5,925 nt of DNA from Ignavibacteriaceae bacterium. GTDB lineage: Bacteria > Bacteroidota > Ignavibacteria > Ignavibacteriales > Ignavibacteriaceae. Shown piece after piece: positions 1 to 4,953 of this stretch. The DNA is taken from assembly GCA_023231105.1 (NCBI GenBank), contig JALNWB010000209.1:1-5925 (forward strand), given 5' to 3'. The notes beneath the pieces were generated by a model, which did not search any database, was not told the DNA's origin, and worked only from the letters and a program-made list of their open reading frames with translations. Both the position numbers and the translations under genes were made by a program. Numbering within the stretch: position 1 is the stretch's first letter; each line of letters begins with the position of its first letter.

Positions 1-77
1 AAGAAAGAGATAATCATCGCTTTGGATTTTATCTTTTCCATGAACTCCCATTTTGCAATTGCGAAAGCTTTTTTCAT
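1..77 (-). CDS. ABC-2 type transporter permease (NatB-like), N-terminal fragment
   Basis: This is the first 25 codons of a gene that continues past the left edge. The peptide begins MKKAFAIAKWEFMEKIKSK and then turns hydrophobic (AMIISF). That short basic/aromatic N-terminus with an 'AKWEF' stretch just before the first membrane segment is how NatB-type (COG1668) ABC-2 permeases usually begin. The start codon lies only 2 nt beyond the stop of the ATPase gene at 80-1000. A strong Shine-Dalgarno (GGGAGG, about 8 nt before ATG) is embedded in the last codons of the ATPase, so the two are very probably co-transcribed and translationally coupled. It would be the membrane subunit of the exporter powered by that ATPase. 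The substrate cannot be told. The family call rests on about 25 residues plus context. Confidence 0.7.
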   Translation of the reverse strand, partial: MKKAFAIAKWEFMEKIKSKAMIISF

Positions 78-79
78 TT

Positions 80-1000
80 CTAATTCCTCCCGCCGGCGAC
101 AGATTGTGATTCCAAATTCTTTATCGCGTCTATAAAAATTTTATTTAAAGTCGGTTCAATAATAGAAAAATGTTTGACCTCAATTTTGTCAACGATAGAC
201 CGCAGGAACAATGATGGATTAATAGAATCGTGTAACTGCACTTCAGCATAGTTTTGATACATATCAACATGCGCTACGTCTTTGTTTTGATTTAAAAACG
301 TTGCATCTCCTTGATATTCAATTTTAATTGACTGAGTTCCATATTGCCGTTTAATTTCGCTCAAATTACCGCTGCAAACTTCTTTCCCTTTGTTGATAAG
401 GAAAATGTCGTTACACAACTTTTCAGCAAGATCCATTTGATGTGTGGAAAGCACAATTATCTTACCGGCATTAGCTAAAGATAAAATTGTTTCTTTTATT
501 AATTGTTGGTTAATCGGATCGAAACCGGTAAAAGGCTCATCAAGTATTAAGATTTTTGGATCGTGAATTACCGAAGTGATAAACTGAATTTTCTGCTGAT
601 TTCCCTTCGAGAGTTCTTCAATTTTTTTGTTTTTAGATTCTAAAATATCAAGCTTTGTCAACCACTCAGTTGCAAGCTGCACTGCTTTATGTGAAGAAAC
701 ATTTTTTAATGAAGCCAAATAAACTATTACATCCAGAACAGTACTTTTTTTATAGAGTCCGCGTTCTTCAGGTAAATAACCGGTTACATTTTGAATTGAC
801 CTGTCCATCGGTTTCCCGTCAAAAAGAACTTCTCCTGTGGTCGGTTTGATAATGTTAAGAATTATTCTGATTGTCGTAGTTTTTCCGGCTCCGTTTGGTC
901 CTATTAACCCGAATATTCTTCCGGGTTGAAGCGAAAAAGAAATGTTATCTATAGCGACAGTATTTGTGTACTCTTTGCGAAGGTTTTTTACTGTGAGCAT
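80..1000 (-). CDS. ABC transporter ATP-binding protein, NatA-like (ABC-2 exporter family)
   Basis: This is the cytoplasmic ATPase of an ABC-2 exporter, which binds and hydrolyses ATP to drive the adjacent membrane subunit. All the landmarks of the ABC fold are visible in order: Walker A GPNGAGKTT (residues 34-42), a Q-loop region reading GYLPEERGLY (74-83), a signature LSKGNQQKIQ (130-139) in place of canonical LSGGQ, Walker B ILILDEP (150-156) with catalytic E155, D-loop, and H-loop H187 in STHQMD. The LSKGNQQK signature and the PEERGLY stretch are typical of NatA-type ATPases. The roughly 80 residues after the nucleotide-binding domain match the position of the accessory C-terminal domain (DUF4162-like) of this subgroup. 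At 306 aa the length is normal. The permease starts 2 nt downstream. A Bacteroidota-type promoter lies upstream at 1032-1062, giving a short leader of about 26 nt without a strong Shine-Dalgarno. The family is sodium exporter-like by name, but the actual substrate is unknown. Confidence 0.93.
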   Translation of the reverse strand: MLTVKNLRKEYTNTVAIDNISFSLQPGRIFGLIGPNGAGKTTTIRIILNIIKPTTGEVLFDGKPMDRSIQNVTGYLPEERGLYKKSTVLDVIVYLASLKNVSSHKAVQLATEWLTKLDILESKNKKIEELSKGNQQKIQFITSVIHDPKILILDEPFTGFDPINQQLIKETILSLANAGKIIVLSTHQMDLAEKLCNDIFLINKGKEVCSGNLSEIKRQYGTQSIKIEYQGDATFLNQNKDVAHVDMYQNYAEVQLHDSINPSLFLRSIVDKIEVKHFSIIEPTLNKIFIDAIKNLESQSVAGGRN

Positions 1001-1031
1001 ATTCTTTCTTAAAAATTTAGTTAAGTTATTT

Positions 1032-1062
1032 CAAATATATGAACTTTGTTTTGTTTGTCAAA
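1032..1062 (-). promoter_or_regulatory. Bacteroidota-type promoter for the ABC exporter genes
   Basis: Read on the minus strand, TTTG (1062-1059) is followed after exactly 19 nt by TATATTTG (1039-1032). This is a perfect fit to the -33 TTTG / -7 TAnnTTTG consensus of the primary sigma factor in Bacteroidota. The same stretch contains TTGACA followed by 16 nt and TATATT, so it would also pass as a sigma70 promoter. Transcription would begin near 1025, roughly 25 nt ahead of the ATPase start codon. Confidence 0.72.
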
Positions 1063-1071
1063 TTTTAACAT

Positions 1072-1099
1072 AAAAAAACCGGCGGAATTAACCGTCGGT
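1072..1099 (-). terminator. Rho-independent terminator behind the HEAT-like gene
   Basis: On the minus strand, ACCGACGG pairs with CCGCCGGT around a six-base TTAATT loop, with one A/C mismatch in the middle of an 8-position stem. The 3' arm runs straight into a seven-T tract. The hairpin lies about 55 nt after the stop codon of the 1155-1571 gene and about 10 nt before the exporter promoter. It therefore separates the two minus-strand units. Confidence 0.75.
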
Positions 1100-1154
1100 C
1101 TAAATTTTCTAACTCTTCGTGCGTCAGACAATATATGTATAAAAAGAGGGAACT

Positions 1155-1571
1155 TTAATTTTCTAAATAGGATTGTCTCTTCTCTTTAGCTGCTGCGTAA
1201 AACTGAAAACAGAATTTTCTTACCGATTCGCTATCATCAAAATAAATGTTTTGTTTTACAGCATAGAGACTTTTCCCGGTTCCGATTTTTGTTAACGCAA
1301 GTGCAGCAACAATACGCAATCCATCGTTTTGATGATTGTTAAGTATTTTCATTAACGGAATAACGCCGGATTCACATTTGTATTCACCCAGATAATATGC
1401 CGCATCTAACATTACTCCTTCATTACCGCTGTCAAGCGCTTTAATAAGATTCTTTTCGATCACTGCTTTTTTTGCTGCAGCGGCTGATGGAAGTTTGGGA
1501 CTATAAGAAAATCCATTGAACGAAAGAAGAAAAACTAAAAAGCTTGCAAGTAAAGTGGTTATACGATTCAT
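1155..1571 (-). CDS. Small secreted HEAT-repeat-like protein, copy A
   Basis: The 138-aa product is probably exported. It has N3-R4, then a hydrophobic core (about residues 5-17), then a polar FSYSPKLP stretch that fits the end of a signal peptide. The mature part is helical and HEAT-like: an A-rich helix (30-46), a unit with DAAYYLGEYKCESGVIPLMKIL (split around residues 56-77), a second unit with GLRIVAALALTKIG (84-97) and SLYAVKQ, and a partial third (ESVRKFCFQFY). Such alpha-solenoids usually serve as protein-binding surfaces, and no catalytic motif is seen. It is about two thirds identical (88 of 131 positions by eye, no gaps) to the product of 2099-2494, with a 7-residue C-terminal extension (RQSYLEN). 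The start is set by AAGGAGAT about 5 nt before ATG and is shared with the paralogue. No promoter match was found upstream. The specific function is unknown. Confidence 0.82.
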   Translation of the reverse strand: MNRITTLLASFLVFLLSFNGFSYSPKLPSAAAAKKAVIEKNLIKALDSGNEGVMLDAAYYLGEYKCESGVIPLMKILNNHQNDGLRIVAALALTKIGTGKSLYAVKQNIYFDDSESVRKFCFQFYAAAKEKRQSYLEN

Positions 1572-1694
1572 CTCAATCTCCTTTATTTTTATTATTTCCG
1601 TACCAAAATTCGAGTAAAGAATTTTTTAAAAGAAGCGATTCTCCACAGTAGGAAAAATAAAATGATGCAGGGAACTATTTCTTTTTGAATGAAA
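1572..1694 (-). repeat. Duplicated leader of the HEAT-like genes, copy A
   Basis: The roughly 123 bp before the copy A start codon aligns with 2495-2616 before copy B, with about 20 differences including one single-base gap (about 84% identity by eye). It includes an 18-bp exact match at 1651-1668. The similarity fades beyond about 1694. It contains the Shine-Dalgarno AAGGAGAT and presumably the promoter or a regulatory leader, although I could not find a TTTG/TAnnTTTG pair in either copy. Confidence 0.75.
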
Positions 1695-1904
1695 AATTTC
1701 GGGTTAGTGATTTTGAAATTTGTTTGCATTTTTCACAACGTCAAACCAAAACTTTCATGATGAATCGTAATAAAATTCTCTCAGGTATTTTCAGCGGAAA
1801 CAGTTCAATGGTGTGTTTGTAGTTGGTTGCTTAAGAGCTCACGTATCGTAAAAGATAAAAATGATTTCTTGATCTTGCTCATAATTATAATCATCATTAA
1901 GATT
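1695..1904. other. Intergenic stretch with nothing recognised
   Basis: This is AT-rich sequence between the duplicated leader and the inverted-repeat element. I found no reading frame with a plausible start, no promoter match and no RNA gene on either strand. The AT-palindromic ATAATTATAAT near 1881-1891 may belong to the neighbouring element. Confidence 0.5.
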
Positions 1905-2000
1905 GGCTTTAGCCATTACAAACAGTTCGTTTTGTGCTAAAGCCGGGAAGTTTGGTATTCTATCTTTCCCACTAGTTAATTCGCTGCGGCGAATCGTGGT
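1905..2000. repeat. Structured, REP-like intergenic element (two nested hairpins)
   Basis: The first hairpin has arms GGCTTTAGC (1905-1913) and GCTAAAGCC (1936-1944), a perfect 9-bp inverted repeat. Inside it, ACAAA pairs with TTTGT, leaving a CATT bulge. The second hairpin has ATTCGC (1979-1984) and GCGAAT (1989-1994) around a four-base TGCG loop. It is extended after an internal loop by CCAC (1969-1972) and GTGG (1996-1999), and is followed by TTATTCAAATAA. GGCTTTAGCC-type arms followed by a CCAC...GTGG hairpin and TATTCA resemble REP/RAYT-type intergenic repeats I associate with Bacteroidota genomes. Calling it a genomic repeat is an inference, since only one copy is visible here. It might instead be a structured RNA or a chance cluster of inverted repeats. 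Confidence 0.45.
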
Positions 2001-2070
2001 TATTCAAATAAATATTATGCGTAACGTGAGTTAGTAATACTTTTACGGTCGGAAGAAGCATCTTGACTCG

Positions 2071-2097
2071 AAAAAAAAATCGTTTCATGCGAATGAA
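2071..2097 (-). terminator. Possible weak terminator after HEAT-like copy B
   Basis: Two bases after the copy B stop codon, the minus strand forms a short stem (TTCAT/ATGAA, 5 bp, TCGC loop). A few bases later comes a run of nine T. The stem is short and AT-rich and does not abut the T-run, so termination would be weak. Confidence 0.3.
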
Positions 2098-2098
2098 G

Positions 2099-2494
2099 TT
2101 ATTTTTCCTTAGTGGAAAAGTAAAACTGGTTACAGAATTTCTTTACGGATTCACTGTGGTCGAAAATACTACATTGTTTTACGGCAAATAAACTTTTAGC
2201 TGTACCGATTTTGGTTAATGAGAGAGCTGCCATGATGCGTAATCCTTCGCAGCAATCGCTATGCAGTAATTTCATCAACGGAATGACGGCTTTTTCACTT
2301 TTATACTCGCCAAGATAGTAAGCTGCGCTTTGCATAAGTCCTTCATTATCGCTTTCGAGGGCATTAATGAGATTGTTTTCAATGATTGCTTTTTTTGCTG
2401 AGACTGCTGCCGGAAGATTGGGACTGTAAGAAAATATTTCAGACGAGAGAAGAAGAACTAAAAAACATGCAGTCAAGATAGTTACACGATTCAT
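2099..2494 (-). CDS. Small secreted HEAT-repeat-like protein, copy B
   Basis: The 131-aa product is a paralogue of the protein encoded at 1155-1571. Its signal-peptide-like N-terminus (MNRVTILTACFLVLLLS) is followed by the same FSYSP junction. The helical units are the same: AAYYLGEYKSEKAVIPLMKL (57-76), GLRIMAALSLTKIG (84-97), and a partial unit with SESVKKFCNQFY. It differs from copy A mainly in the signal peptide, in residues 78-83 (HSDCCE against NNHQND) and around 108-110. It ends without copy A's RQSYLEN tail. The frame is open for 37 more codons upstream to an ATG at 2605, but I placed the start at 2494. It has AAGGAGAT about 5 nt before it, it is the start shared with copy A, and in copy A the equivalent upstream frame contains TAG and ends in TGA just before the ATG. 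It probably acts as a protein-binding scaffold in the periplasm or outside the cell. Function unknown. Confidence 0.82.
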   Translation of the reverse strand: MNRVTILTACFLVLLLSSEIFSYSPNLPAAVSAKKAIIENNLINALESDNEGLMQSAAYYLGEYKSEKAVIPLMKLLHSDCCEGLRIMAALSLTKIGTAKSLFAVKQCSIFDHSESVKKFCNQFYFSTKEK

Positions 2495-2616
2495 CTTGAT
2501 CTCCTTTATTTTATTTTTTCCGTACGAAAATTCGGATAAAGATTTGCTTAAAAGAAGTGATAATCCATAGTGGGAAAAATAAAATGATGCGGGGAGCAAT
2601 TTCATTTTGAACGAAA
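2495..2616 (-). repeat. Duplicated leader of the HEAT-like genes, copy B
   Basis: This is the counterpart of 1572-1694 and holds the same 18-bp exact block (2573-2590) and the same Shine-Dalgarno. Differences from copy A in the translatable frame mostly change amino acids, so the conservation does not look like protein-coding constraint. The leader ends only about 22 bp before the -33 element of the oppositely oriented purC promoter, so this is a compact divergent control region. Confidence 0.75.
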
Positions 2617-2638
2617 GATAAGAACGGTTGCATTATTC

Positions 2639-2670
2639 TTTGAATTATCTCATCATCGTCTTTATATTTG
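2639..2670 (+). promoter_or_regulatory. Bacteroidota-type promoter for the purC operon
   Basis: TTTG (2639-2642) is followed after 20 nt by TATATTTG (2663-2670). Both elements are perfect matches to the -33/-7 consensus, at an allowed spacing. Transcription should start near 2675-2678. The in-frame ATG at 2668 lies inside the -7 element and would not be on the mRNA, so this promoter decides the PurC start at 2698. Confidence 0.75.
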
Positions 2671-2697
2671 ATTTACCATTTACAGGAAATAAACAAA

Positions 2698-3597
2698 ATG
2701 ACTAACAAAATAATATTAGAAACTAATTTTAGCGGACTGCCTTCGCCAAAGCGCGGAAAAGTCCGCGATATTTATGAAGTTGACGACAAACTATTAATTG
2801 TTTCAACAGACCGCTTATCAGCTTTTGATGTAATTATGAATCAAGGAATTCCAGAAAAAGGAATTGTACTTAATACTATTTCATCTTTTTGGTTTAAGAT
2901 GACGGAAGATATTATTCCGAATCATCTTATTTCAACAAATGTTGATGAATTCCCATCAATCTGCAAACCGCATAAAGAAAGTTTGCGTGGCAGATCAATG
3001 CTGGTAAAGAAGACTAAAGTTGTTCCGATTGAAGCGATCGTTCGTGGTTATTTATCAGGCTCAGGCTGGAACGAATATCTTAAAACCGGTGAAGTTTGCG
3101 GAATAAATCTACCAAAAGGGTTGGTCGAATCGGAAAAACTTCCCGAGCCGATCTTTACTCCCTCCACAAAAGCTGAACTTGGAACTCACGACGAAAATAT
3201 ATCGTTTGAAAAAGCAAAAGAGATTGCCGGTGCTGACGTTATAGAAAAAATGAAATCTGCGGTGATTCAAATATTTAATAAATGTTCCAAGTTCGCTCTT
3301 CAAAAAGGAATTATTATTGCCGACACAAAAATGGAATTCGGTTTGGATGAAGAAAATAATCTAATTTTGATTGATGAACTCTTAACGCCCGACTCATCTC
3401 GTTTTTGGCAGACTTCCACATATGAGAAAGGGAAGAGTCAAGAAAGTTTTGATAAACAATTTGTGCGCGATTTTCTTCTTTCAATTAAGTTTAACAAGCA
3501 GCCTCCAGCACCGGATCTGCCGGAAAATGTTATCCAGATGACAAGTGAAAAATATTTACAAGCCGTAAAAATCCTAACCGGAATTGAACTAAAGTGA
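2698..3597 (+). CDS. purC: Phosphoribosylaminoimidazole-succinocarboxamide (SAICAR) synthase
   Basis: This cytoplasmic enzyme of de novo purine synthesis joins CAIR and aspartate with ATP to give SAICAR. Seen in the 299-aa product are the N-terminal GKVRDIY motif (20-26), STDRLSAFD (36-44), the first family signature VPIEAIVRGYLSGSGW (109-124), TPSTKAELGTHDENIS (154-169), the second signature IADTKMEFG (207-215), and DELLTPDSSRFW (226-237). It is of the longer type (about 300 aa), as in yeast Ade1 and many Bacteroidota, rather than the roughly 240-aa E. coli type. The start at 2698 has AGGAAAT upstream and follows the predicted transcription start, whereas the alternative ATG at 2668 falls within the promoter. 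It is the first gene of the operon, and its stop overlaps the GTG start of the next gene. No other purine gene is in the window. Confidence 0.97.
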   Translation: MTNKIILETNFSGLPSPKRGKVRDIYEVDDKLLIVSTDRLSAFDVIMNQGIPEKGIVLNTISSFWFKMTEDIIPNHLISTNVDEFPSICKPHKESLRGRSMLVKKTKVVPIEAIVRGYLSGSGWNEYLKTGEVCGINLPKGLVESEKLPEPIFTPSTKAELGTHDENISFEKAKEIAGADVIEKMKSAVIQIFNKCSKFALQKGIIIADTKMEFGLDEENNLILIDELLTPDSSRFWQTSTYEKGKSQESFDKQFVRDFLLSIKFNKQPPAPDLPENVIQMTSEKYLQAVKILTGIELK

Positions 3598-3893
3598 AAC
3601 CGACAAAAATTAAAACTTCACAAAATCAAAATTTAGAAATTACGTGGGAAGATAATTCTATTTCGGGAATTAGTTTTCAAACGCTTAGAAAATTTTGTCC
3701 GTGCGCCACGTGTGATGAGGAAAGAGAAAGACAAGGAGAAGCATATATTCCTTTGTTCATGCTGGATCAAGTAAGTTTGGATTCGATCGTTACGGTTGGG
3801 AATTATGGAATCACATTAAAATGGAAAGACGGACATAGCACCGGCATTTATGAATTCCCGTATTTAATCAATTTAACAGAAAAATGGTTGTAG
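3594..3893 (+). CDS. DUF971 / GBBH-like N-terminal domain protein
   Basis: This is a 99-aa single-domain protein of the DUF971 family, the same fold as the N-terminal domain of gamma-butyrobetaine hydroxylase. Recognisable are LRKFCPCATC (31-40) and VGNYGITLKWKDGHSTGIYEF (split around residues 68-88). C35, C37, C40 and H81 line up with the Cys3-His set that binds zinc in that hydroxylase domain, so a bound metal is likely. The oxygenase domain itself is absent. The start is GTG within GTGA, overlapping the purC stop, which implies translational coupling. No better start exists, as the next Met is at residue 56. Stand-alone members are often found near Fe-S cluster carrier (Mrp/ApbC) genes, but none is visible here. 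The biochemical role is unknown; a link to purC is inferred only from the overlap. Confidence 0.9.
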   Translation: MKPTKIKTSQNQNLEITWEDNSISGISFQTLRKFCPCATCDEERERQGEAYIPLFMLDQVSLDSIVTVGNYGITLKWKDGHSTGIYEFPYLINLTEKWL

Positions 3894-3902
3894 CGGAAAT
3901 TT

Positions 3903-4496
3903 ATGATCTTACCAAATCAATTAACAGTATTACGAATTATTCTTTCGCCGATTTTTCTCTACCTCTTTCTTTCGGGGAATGAATTGCTGCAACAAATTTC
4001 GCTTGGAGTTTTTCTAGTTGCAGCCTTTACGGATTGGTACGACGGCTGGCTTGCAAGAAAATATAATTTTATTACAGCGTGGGGGAAATTTTGGGACCCG
4101 CTTGCCGATAAAATTTTAACCGCAACCGCTTTTGTAGGATTTGTTTATCTCGATGTGCTTCCGTTCTGGATGGTTCTTCTTATTCTTTTAAGAGATTTTA
4201 TCATTACCGGATTTCGCGGTTACACAGATTATATTGGAGTTGATTTTCTCACAAGCTGGTATGGTAAAGTTAAAACCTTTTTCCAGATGACATTTATTTA
4301 TTACCTGCTTGTAATCTATATTTTATCTCAGAATTCATTTTTAAGCAAACATTACGGAAACATTTTTGCAATACTTCTTAACCAAACTTTTATTTTTATT
4401 TTGATGATTATCGTTACCTTTATTACCGTCCATTCAGGTATTTTATATTTCACTGAAAATAAAATTGCGATGAAGAAATTATTAAAGAGAAAATGA
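3903..4496 (+). CDS. pgsA: CDP-diacylglycerol-glycerol-3-phosphate 3-phosphatidyltransferase (PGP synthase)
   Basis: This inner-membrane enzyme transfers the phosphatidyl group from CDP-diacylglycerol to glycerol-3-phosphate, giving phosphatidylglycerophosphate. The complete CDP-alcohol phosphotransferase signature is present: D44-x2-D47-G48-x2-A51-R52-x8-G61-x3-D65-x3-D69, with all four metal/catalytic aspartates. The N-terminal PNQLTVLRI (4-12) and RDFIITGFR (97-105) are typical of PgsA rather than of cardiolipin, phosphatidylserine or choline enzymes of the same superfamily. Hydrophobic stretches at about 8-24, 32-43, 73-96, 125-142 and 155-178 fit a multi-pass protein, and the basic C-terminus (KKLLKRK) would be cytoplasmic. 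At 197 aa the length is normal. It starts 9 nt after the DUF971 gene, and its stop overlaps the ATG of pgpA. The next gene, which encodes the phosphatase for its product, strongly supports the substrate assignment. Confidence 0.93.
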   Translation: MILPNQLTVLRIILSPIFLYLFLSGNELLQQISLGVFLVAAFTDWYDGWLARKYNFITAWGKFWDPLADKILTATAFVGFVYLDVLPFWMVLLILLRDFIITGFRGYTDYIGVDFLTSWYGKVKTFFQMTFIYYLLVIYILSQNSFLSKHYGNIFAILLNQTFIFILMIIVTFITVHSGILYFTENKIAMKKLLKRK

Positions 4497-4945
4497 AATT
4501 AACTTTTGTAGAAAAAGCTTTAGGCTCAACCTTATTTAGCGGGTATATTCCATTTGCATCGGGAACATTTTCCAGTTTAGTAGCCTTCGCATTTTATTGG
4601 ATACCTGGTTTTGAAAAACCTTCTTTGTTGATTCCATTGATCGTACTCTTTTCAATAATTGGAATTTTGATTGGCTCCAGGTTTGAAAAAACATATGGAA
4701 AAGACCCATCTCAATGCACCATTGATGAAACGGTTGGAATGTGGATCAGTTTACTCTTTCTTCCGAAGCAGATCATAATTACTATTATTGCTTTTTTACT
4801 TTGGAGGCTCTTGGACATAATAAAACCGTTCCCCGCCCGGCAGTCTGAAAAACTTAGCGGCGGTGTGGGAATTGTAGCCGATGATATTATTTCAGCAGTT
4901 TATACAAGTATTATAATGAACCTTATTGTTATTAAGTTTTTTTAG
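4493..4945 (+). CDS. pgpA: Phosphatidylglycerophosphatase A
   Basis: This membrane-bound phosphatase converts phosphatidylglycerophosphate to phosphatidylglycerol, the step right after PgsA. The 150-aa product carries the family landmarks: GYIPFASGTFSS (17-28), YGKDPSQCTIDETVGMW (68-84) with acidic residues D71, D78 and E79, WRLLDIIKPFPA (104-115), and LSGGVGIVADD (121-131). Hydrophobic segments lie at about 45-61, 84-103 and 133-149. The length is close to that of E. coli PgpA (about 170 aa). The start codon is within the ATGA overlap with pgsA, so synthesis of the two enzymes is probably coupled. The stop overlaps the Shine-Dalgarno of cinA. Confidence 0.94.
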   Translation: MKLTFVEKALGSTLFSGYIPFASGTFSSLVAFAFYWIPGFEKPSLLIPLIVLFSIIGILIGSRFEKTYGKDPSQCTIDETVGMWISLLFLPKQIIITIIAFLLWRLLDIIKPFPARQSEKLSGGVGIVADDIISAVYTSIIMNLIVIKFF

Positions 4946-4953
4946 GAAAGAAA

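Noticed and set aside
655..849. A 64-codon plus-strand frame.
   Set aside because: It lies wholly antisense inside the ABC ATPase gene, whose motifs are unambiguous, and its peptide has no recognisable features.
1572..1694. A Bacteroidota-type promoter in the leaders of the HEAT-like genes.
   Set aside because: I searched both leaders for TAnnTTTG on the minus strand. The nearest match is TATCTTTC at 2613-2620 in copy B, which has no TTTG at the right distance and is not kept in copy A.
1839..2003. A 54-codon open frame on the minus strand between the HEAT-like genes, reading SGKDRIPNFP...NDDYNYEQDQE.
   Set aside because: It has no start codon with a ribosome binding site; the only ATG (1914-1916) would leave 25 residues. 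It covers the inverted-repeat element, so its composition is explained by the palindromes. I recognise no family. A gene remnant cannot be fully excluded without a protein search.
2465..2494. LTAC at residues 7-10 of HEAT-like copy B as a lipoprotein lipobox.
   Set aside because: The cysteine sits within the hydrophobic core, only about six residues after R3, with more hydrophobic residues after it. Copy A has Ser at that position. An ordinary signal peptide fits better.
3109..3303. A 64-codon minus-strand frame.
   Set aside because: It is antisense inside purC across the conserved TPSTKAELGTHDENIS region and has no ribosome binding site or family resemblance.
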